64,000 nucleotides of DNA from Ideonella sp. (GTDB lineage Bacteria > Pseudomonadota > Gammaproteobacteria > Burkholderiales > Burkholderiaceae_C): NCBI GenBank assembly GCA_016721465.1, contig JADKIA010000003.1, positions 248,001 through 312,000 of the forward strand, given 5' to 3'. The position numbers and the translations under genes were made by a program. Under the pieces are notes generated by a model. It saw only the letters and a program-made list of their open reading frames with translations, was not told the origin of the DNA and made no database searches. Each line of letters starts with the position of its first letter. Position 1 is the stretch's first letter. Shown in pieces: positions 59,713 to 64,000 of this stretch.

Positions 59713-60690
59713 TCAGTTCTTTGGTGGGTCTTTGGGGCGATCGGTCATGAAGCGGCCACTGGGCGGCTCGGCGTTGACCTGGCGCCGGGTGTGGCCGTCG
59801 ATGCCGCCCTTGATCGCCCATTCGGCGAACACGGTCGGCCCGGGGGTGAAATCGCGCGGTTGCCAGTCGGCGGTCAGCTCGTCTTCGTCGGTGTAGTACT
59901 CGACGAGGGCGCCCGCTGGATTGACGTAGTACCAGAAGATGGCCGACGAGATGGGGTGGCGGCCGGGGCCGAGTTCGGTGGACCAGCCGCAGCGCGACAT
60001 GTGCAGGCCACCGCCGAAGACCTCGTGCACGTCGCGCACGGTGAAGGCCACGTGGTTGAGGCCGGCGCGCGGTTGAGGCAGCTGCAGCAGGAACAGGTCG
60101 TGGTGGCCGCCCTCCGGCGCACAGCGCATGAAATGGCCGCGTCCGGGATAGCGGTCGGATACGACGAAGCCGAGCTGGTCGCGGTAGAAGGCGGTGGCGG
60201 CAGCCAGGTCGGTGACGAAGAACACCACATGGCCGACCTCGATGGGCGTGGCGCGGTCGTAGGCCGGGCTGGGCTGGTTGACGCGAGGACGCTCACTCCA
60301 GGTGTTGGTCTTGGCGCAGGCCAAGGGCAGCGCGCGCTTGCGCGTCACCTGCACGCGCACGGCCAGGCCGTTGGGGTCGGTGCAACCCAGGCGCTCGCCG
60401 CTGTCGACGAAGCCGGGCTGGGTGCCCAGGCGCTGACGCAGCGCGGCCAGATCGGCCGCCGATTCGACTCCCCACACCACCTCGCGCAGCGTGGGGTCGG
60501 GCTCGATGCCGGCAGGCAGGCCGGGCTTGTCCGATTGCGCCACCACCACACGGCAACCGTTCAGCGATTCGAACACCAGCGTCTGTGCATCTTCGGAGCG
60601 CAGGCTCAGGCCCCAGTCCTGGAAGAACTTGCGGCTGCTGTCCAGATCGGCCGTGCCGAAGGTGATTTCGTCGATGCCCAGGACGCTCAT
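59713..60690 (-). CDS. VOC-superfamily dioxygenase (type I extradiol-like)
   Basis: A 325-aa protein with two VOC modules. The first (residues 1-140; DEITFGTADLDSSRKFF) lacks metal ligands. The second has histidine in EVGHVVFFVTDLAAATAFYR, histidine in GLNHVAFTVRDVHEVFGGG and glutamate in GALVEYYTDEDEL, giving the H-H-E iron or manganese triad of extradiol ring-cleavage enzymes such as 2,3-dihydroxybiphenyl dioxygenase. The order (inactive N module, active C module) is normal. It likely cleaves the ring formed by the Rieske oxygenase. A glyoxalase-type role is less likely given context. Confidence 0.87.
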   Translation of the reverse strand: MSVLGIDEITFGTADLDSSRKFFQDWGLSLRSEDAQTLVFESLNGCRVVVAQSDKPGLPAGIEPDPTLREVVWGVESAADLAALRQRLGTQPGFVDSGERLGCTDPNGLAVRVQVTRKRALPLACAKTNTWSERPRVNQPSPAYDRATPIEVGHVVFFVTDLAAATAFYRDQLGFVVSDRYPGRGHFMRCAPEGGHHDLFLLQLPQPRAGLNHVAFTVRDVHEVFGGGLHMSRCGWSTELGPGRHPISSAIFWYYVNPAGALVEYYTDEDELTADWQPRDFTPGPTVFAEWAIKGGIDGHTRRQVNAEPPSGRFMTDRPKDPPKN

Positions 60691-60712
60691 GGTTGTCCTC
60701 CGCGCGACACGA

Positions 60713-61249
60713 TCAGCGCTTGACCTTGGCCAGCGGGTGCGTGGGCGGGTAGGTCGGGTTGGTGGGTTTGGGTGTGCCGACGATGACGCACATCAGCGCC
60801 TCTTCGTCGCCGATGTTGATCACGCCGCGGTACACGCCCACCGGCCAGGAGATCAGGTCGCGTTCGCCGGCCACCATCTCCCAGGTTTCGCCGTTCAGCT
60901 CGGCGATCAGCTTGACCTTGCCGCGCAGCACGAAGAACACCTCTTCGGCGTCGGTGTGGATGTGCAGCGGGCCCTCGGCGCCGGCCGGCAGGATCATGGT
61001 CGAGAAAGTGAAATGCTCGGCCTGCACCGTGTTGGCGTCGTGGGCCACGCCGGTGGCGCCGGTGCCCACGTAGCGCATTTGCGCGCGCCGGTACTTCGGG
61101 TCGTGGTCGGCCTGGAATTTCAACGCCTCCCAGTCGTAGCGGCGCGTGGCGCGCGTGGCCATGCGGCTGCCCATCCAGGCGGCCAGGTCCATGCCGGCCG
61201 GTGGTGCGTAGTGGCCCGGTGCGGCGGCTTGCTGTTCGGTTGTGCTCAT
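60713..61249 (-). CDS. Cupin-domain protein
   Basis: ATG at 61249 follows GGAGAAAACG, giving 178 aa; an alternative ATG is at 61261. A single cupin barrel spans about 75-165: GPLHIHTDAEEVFFVLRGKV carries H-x-H and glutamate ligands, and the second cupin motif region is WPVGVYRGVINIGDEEALM, where the usual histidine is replaced. The protein ends with VGTPKPTNPTYPP. It could be a ring-modifying dioxygenase, an isomerase or a substrate-binding cupin. First gene after the palindrome at 61303-61316, so it heads the cupin-VOC-Rieske-porin-reductase operon. Confidence 0.87.
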   Translation of the reverse strand: MSTTEQQAAAPGHYAPPAGMDLAAWMGSRMATRATRRYDWEALKFQADHDPKYRRAQMRYVGTGATGVAHDANTVQAEHFTFSTMILPAGAEGPLHIHTDAEEVFFVLRGKVKLIAELNGETWEMVAGERDLISWPVGVYRGVINIGDEEALMCVIVGTPKPTNPTYPPTHPLAKVKR

Positions 61250-61302
61250 CGTTTTCTCCATCCGCAGGCAGCGGTTTTGAGCGTTACGCTAATAAAACAC
61301 AA

Positions 61303-61316
61303 TTTCATTCCTGAAA
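61303..61316. promoter_or_regulatory. TTTCA-N4-TGAAA operator candidate ahead of the cupin gene
   Basis: TTTCA (61303-61307) and TGAAA (61312-61316) with a 4-base spacer lie in an AT-rich stretch 54-67 bases upstream of the cupin start. Arm sequence and spacer length equal the core of the palindrome at 37994-38013. Confidence 0.6.
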
Positions 61317-61390
61317 CGAAGCGAATTCTACCGTCGAAATCTGGGTTTGTGAAGAGGGTATTGACGGGGCCCCGGCCGGACCCGGCGTGG

Positions 61391-61439
61391 CGACCCCTGG
61401 GCACGCCGGGGTCGGCTGTGGCGCCGCCTGCGCGGCGCC
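61391..61439 (-). terminator. Double hairpin after the ABC permease gene
   Basis: Two strong stems lie just downstream of the permease stop: GGCGCCGC/GCGGCGCC (61420-61427 and 61432-61439, 4-base loop) and CGACCCC/GGGGTCG (61391-61397 and 61108+300=61408-61414, 10-base loop). No uridine tract follows, so termination would be imperfect or factor-assisted. Confidence 0.5.
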
Positions 61440-61445
61440 GCAAAA

Positions 61446-62213
61446 TCAGGTGGCGTTCGAGCCCCGGTGCGCCCACCCGGTGATGCGCTTTTCCATCACC
61501 GAGAACAGCTCGTACATCGCCATGGCCATGGCACCCACCACGACCAGGCCGGCGAAGGCCAGGCCCATCTGCATGGCGCTGCCGGCGCTGATCAGCAGGT
61601 AGCCGATGCCCTCGTTGCTGGCCGTCATCTCCGACACCGTGGTGCCGACGAAGGCCAGCGTGATGGCCACCTTGAGCGAACCGAAGAAGTAGGGCATCGA
61701 GCGTGGCAGGCCCACCTTGACCAGCACGTCCCAGCGCTTGGCGCCGAGCACGCGCAGCACGTCTTCCAGCTCGGGCTCCAGCGTGGCCAGGCCGGTGGCG
61801 ATGTTGACGGTGATCGGGAAGAACGAGATCAGGAAGGCGGTGAGCACCGCCGGCCCCACGCCGATGCCGAACCACACCACCAGGATGGGCACGAAGGCCG
61901 CTTTGGGCAGCGCGTTGAAGCCGGTCATCAGCGGGTAGATGGCGGCATAGGCCAGCCGCGAGCTGCCGATCAGGAAGCCCAGCAGCACGCCCACCACGAT
62001 GGCGATGCCGAAGCCGGTCATCGTCACCCAATACGTGCGCCAGGCGTGCTTGGCGATCTCGCCCTTGAATTCGAGCGTCTGGCTCCAGATGCGCGCCGGG
62101 CTGGGGAAGATGAACTCGCTGACATCGAAGGCCGAGCAGATCAGCTGCCACAGCGCGATCACGGCCACCAGCAGCACCCACGGTGCCCAGGTCTGCAAGG
62201 TCTTGGGCTTCAC
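61446..62213 (-). CDS. ABC transporter permease (SsuC-like)
   Basis: A GTG at 62213 gives 255 aa. Six membrane segments are evident, with the EAA-type loop in LEPELEDVLRVLGAKRWDVL and GLPRSMPYFFGSLKVAITLA after it, as in sulfonate/nitrate/aromatic-acid importers. It belongs with the ATPase and binding protein encoded just upstream (63054 and beyond). The GTG overlaps a TGA that is not in the ATPase frame; see the ATPase entry. Followed by strong hairpins. Confidence 0.9.
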   Translation of the reverse strand: MKPKTLQTWAPWVLLVAVIALWQLICSAFDVSEFIFPSPARIWSQTLEFKGEIAKHAWRTYWVTMTGFGIAIVVGVLLGFLIGSSRLAYAAIYPLMTGFNALPKAAFVPILVVWFGIGVGPAVLTAFLISFFPITVNIATGLATLEPELEDVLRVLGAKRWDVLVKVGLPRSMPYFFGSLKVAITLAFVGTTVSEMTASNEGIGYLLISAGSAMQMGLAFAGLVVVGAMAMAMYELFSVMEKRITGWAHRGSNAT

Positions 62214-63054
62214 TTGGCCACCCGCCGGTGGCCGGGCCGATCGGGTCGCCGAGCTGGTTGCCGAACTGGTTGCGCACGGCGCCGATGTGCCCGCGCAGCT
62301 CGTGCACGATGTCGGTGAACTGCGGCGTGTAGGTCAGCTCCAGGTCGCGCGGGCGGGGCAGGTCGATCTCGCGCCGCACCACCATGCGCCCGGGGCTCTT
62401 GCTCATCACGTACACCGTGTCGGCCAGGAAGACGCTCTCGCGCAGGTCGTGCGTGACCAGGATGACGTTGAACTTCTGCGCCGCCTGCAGGTCGCGCAGC
62501 GTGCACCACAGCTCTTCGCGGGTGAAGGCGTCCAGCGCGCCGAAGGGCTCGTCCAGCAGCAGCATCTTGGGCTCGTGCACCAGCGCGCGGCAGATGCTGG
62601 CGCGTTGCTGCATGCCGCCCGAGAGCTGCCAGGGGAACTGGTCCTCGTAGCCGCCCAGGCCCACGCTTTGGAGCAACGCGCGCGCCTTGGCTTCGTACTC
62701 GGCGCGCTTGTGCTTGAAGCTCGAGCGGTAGGGCTCCACGATCTCCAGCGGCAGCATCACGTTGGCCACCGTGGTGCGCCAGGGCAGCAGGCTGGGTGCC
62801 TGGAAGGCCATGCCGGTGATCTTCAACGGGCCCTTGACCTCTTCGCCGGCGATGTGGATCGAGCCCCGGCTGGGCTTGTTCAGCCCGGTGGCCAGCTTCA
62901 TGAAGGTCGACTTGCCACAGCCCGAGGGCCCGACGATGGCGATGAACTCGCCCTCGTTCACGCGCAACGAGATGTCCTCGACGGCGTAGTGGCCCTGCGC
63001 CAGCAACTCGTCGTTGTAGGCCAGCCAGACGCCGCGGAAGTCGACAAAGCTCAT
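62212..63054 (-). CDS. ABC transporter ATP-binding protein (SsuB-like) lacking an in-frame stop before the permease gene
   Basis: ATG at 63054 starts a typical ATPase: Walker A GPSGCGKST near residue 43, Q-loop with FQAPSLLPWRTTVANVMLPL, signature LSGGMQQRASICRALV, Walker B LLLDEPFGALDA and switch VTHDLRES. The conserved domain ends near residue 265. No stop is met at the permease start; the frame instead runs on through the whole permease gene to 61246 (about 602 codons). A TGA at 62212-62210, overlapping the permease GTG, lies in another frame, so a one-base loss close to the 3' end is suspected. The given left boundary is the expected, not the in-frame, end. Confidence 0.8.
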
Positions 63055-63055
63055 G

Positions 63056-64000
63056 TCACTTCTTTGCTGGCGCTGCCTTGGCGCCGGCGAAGATGTCGCG
63101 CTCCGCAACACTGGGCAGGAAGCCGCCGTTCCAGATGGCCTCCGGGTTGATTCGACCTTTGGTGGTGTAGGCGTCGGCCACCTGGCTGGACATCAGCGCC
63201 AGGCGCGGGCCGGACACGCTGCCATAGCCTTCGGCCTTGGCGTCGGGCGTGGCGATGGCCGAGTCGATGGCCAGGCGCAGGCGGCGCTCCTCGAGCTCGG
63301 CATTGATGATGCCGTCGCGCTCCTTGACGATGGCGATCGCGGCCTTGGGGTCGGCGATCACGGCCTTGGAACCCTTGGCGAAGGCGCGCAGGAAGCCTTT
63401 CACGGCTTCAGGGTTCTTCTTGATGAACTCCTCGCTGGCGATGATGGCGTTGCCGTAGAGCTTGACGCCGTGCGCCGGGTACATCTGCACGGCGATGTCC
63501 TCGGCCTTGATGCCGCGCGCTTCCAGGTTGAGCAGGCTGGTGAAGTAGAAGCCCGTGATGGCGTCCACGTCGCCCTTGGCCAGCATGGTCTCGCGCAGCG
63601 GCGGGTCCATGCTCACCCAATTGACCGCGCCGATGCCGTTGGCCTTCTGGAAGATCGGAAACGCGCGGCGGCCGGCGTCGAACACCGGCGCGCCGAGCTT
63701 CTTGCCCGCCAGATCGGCAGGGGTCTTGATGCCGGTCTTCTTCAGCGACATCACCGCGGCCGGCGTGTTGTTGTAGACCATCATCACCGCCACCGGCTTG
63801 TTCGGCGCCGTGGGGTTGTTGGCGTGGAACTCCATCAACGCGGCCAGGTCGGCAAAGCCCATGTCGTAGGCGCCCGAGGCGACGCGGTTCACGGCGTTGC
63901 CCGAGCCGTTGCCGGCATCCACCGTGACGTTGAGCTTCTCGGCCTTGAACAGGCCCTTGGACACGGGCAGCAGGAAGAAGGCGCTGGGGCCCTCGAAGCG
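63056..64000 (-). CDS. ABC transporter substrate-binding protein (NMT1/SsuA-like), partial
   Basis: The frame is open from the right window edge to the stop at 63056 (314 codons); the signal peptide and true start lie outside. Periplasmic-binding-fold segments include SAFFLLPVSKGLFKAEKLNV, the binding loop ASGAYDMGFADLAALMEFHA and GKKLGAPVFDAGRRAFPIFQ. The pattern fits the NMT1/THI5-like class that binds pyrimidines, taurine or aromatic acids. One base separates its stop from the ATPase ATG. It should deliver the substrate of the Rieske/VOC pathway. Confidence 0.9.
   Translation of the reverse strand, partial: RFEGPSAFFLLPVSKGLFKAEKLNVTVDAGNGSGNAVNRVASGAYDMGFADLAALMEFHANNPTAPNKPVAVMMVYNNTPAAVMSLKKTGIKTPADLAGKKLGAPVFDAGRRAFPIFQKANGIGAVNWVSMDPPLRETMLAKGDVDAITGFYFTSLLNLEARGIKAEDIAVQMYPAHGVKLYGNAIIASEEFIKKNPEAVKGFLRAFAKGSKAVIADPKAAIAIVKERDGIINAELEERRLRLAIDSAIATPDAKAEGYGSVSGPRLALMSSQVADAYTTKGRINPEAIWNGGFLPSVAERDIFAGAKAAPAKK

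Noticed and set aside
62212..63054. A natural ATPase-permease fusion
   Set aside because: The continuing ATPase frame encodes no membrane segments; the permease is in a different frame with its own GTG.
1..64000. tRNA, rRNA, CRISPR arrays, intact insertion sequences, integrases or replication origins
   Set aside because: Scanned by eye for cloverleaf ends, direct-repeat/spacer periodicity and transposase motifs; none found.

Overview
The window looks like chromosomal DNA of a high-GC (about two thirds G+C by eye) Gram-negative heterotroph, most likely a betaproteobacterium of the order Burkholderiales. This rests on codon use, paired tripartite-tricarboxylate (Bug-type) binding proteins, a trimeric porin, a PEP-CTERM-type secreted protein and the general gene content; it is an inference, not a taxonomic test. 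Both ends cut through genes.

Region 1 (1-17.6 kb) is a phosphonate-utilisation locus built around a divergent promoter at about 5.63-5.84 kb. Leftwards run a 2-aminoethylphosphonate (AEP)-type importer (binding protein, ATPase, fused permease), the AEP transaminase PhnW and a glutamine-synthetase-like enzyme. Rightwards run a D-2-hydroxyacid dehydrogenase, a GntR regulator, phosphonoacetate hydrolase PhnA, a zinc alcohol dehydrogenase, a PhnDCEE phosphonate importer, phosphonoacetaldehyde dehydrogenase PhnY, a Na/Pi transporter and an EamA transporter. PhnW, PhnY and PhnA together make the route AEP -> phosphonoacetaldehyde -> phosphonoacetate -> acetate + Pi.

Region 2 (17.6-30.7 kb) mixes housekeeping and stress genes (TerC, NhaR-like regulator, HPF-like protein, Bax-inhibitor-1 family protein, FNR-like regulator, a PEP-CTERM protein) with gene debris: an aconitase-family fragment facing a truncated protease, a magnesium P-type ATPase split over three frames, a truncated DUF2442 gene, and two decayed 3' copies of the EamA gene from region 1.

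Region 3 (30.7-37.9 kb) has, on one strand, aquaporin Z, a NarL-type response regulator, its histidine kinase and an MscS-related membrane protein, which together suggest an osmotic or membrane-stress module. An AlkB-type alkane monooxygenase and a TIGR03862-type flavoprotein follow.

Region 4 (38-49.9 kb) is a 14-gene rightward catabolic cluster: ABC importer, SDR, alpha/beta hydrolase, IclR regulator, TPP-dependent enzyme, aspartate-dehydrogenase-like enzyme, aldehyde dehydrogenase, orphan Bug binding protein, an unknown 116-aa protein, RidA and a second SDR with a non-canonical active site. Its substrate cannot be read from sequence.

Region 5 (49.9-64 kb) holds an IclR regulator divergent from a Bug binding protein, a three-subunit molybdenum hydroxylase and a CoxG-like protein. 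Facing them is a leftward set: ABC importer, cupin, VOC/extradiol-type dioxygenase, a 75-aa protein, Rieske oxygenase, porin and ferredoxin reductase. Together these suggest uptake, hydroxylation and ring cleavage of an aromatic, possibly N-heteroaromatic, compound. Palindromes with a TTTCA-N4-TGAAA-like core lie at the heads of regions 4 and 5 and may link them in one IclR regulon.
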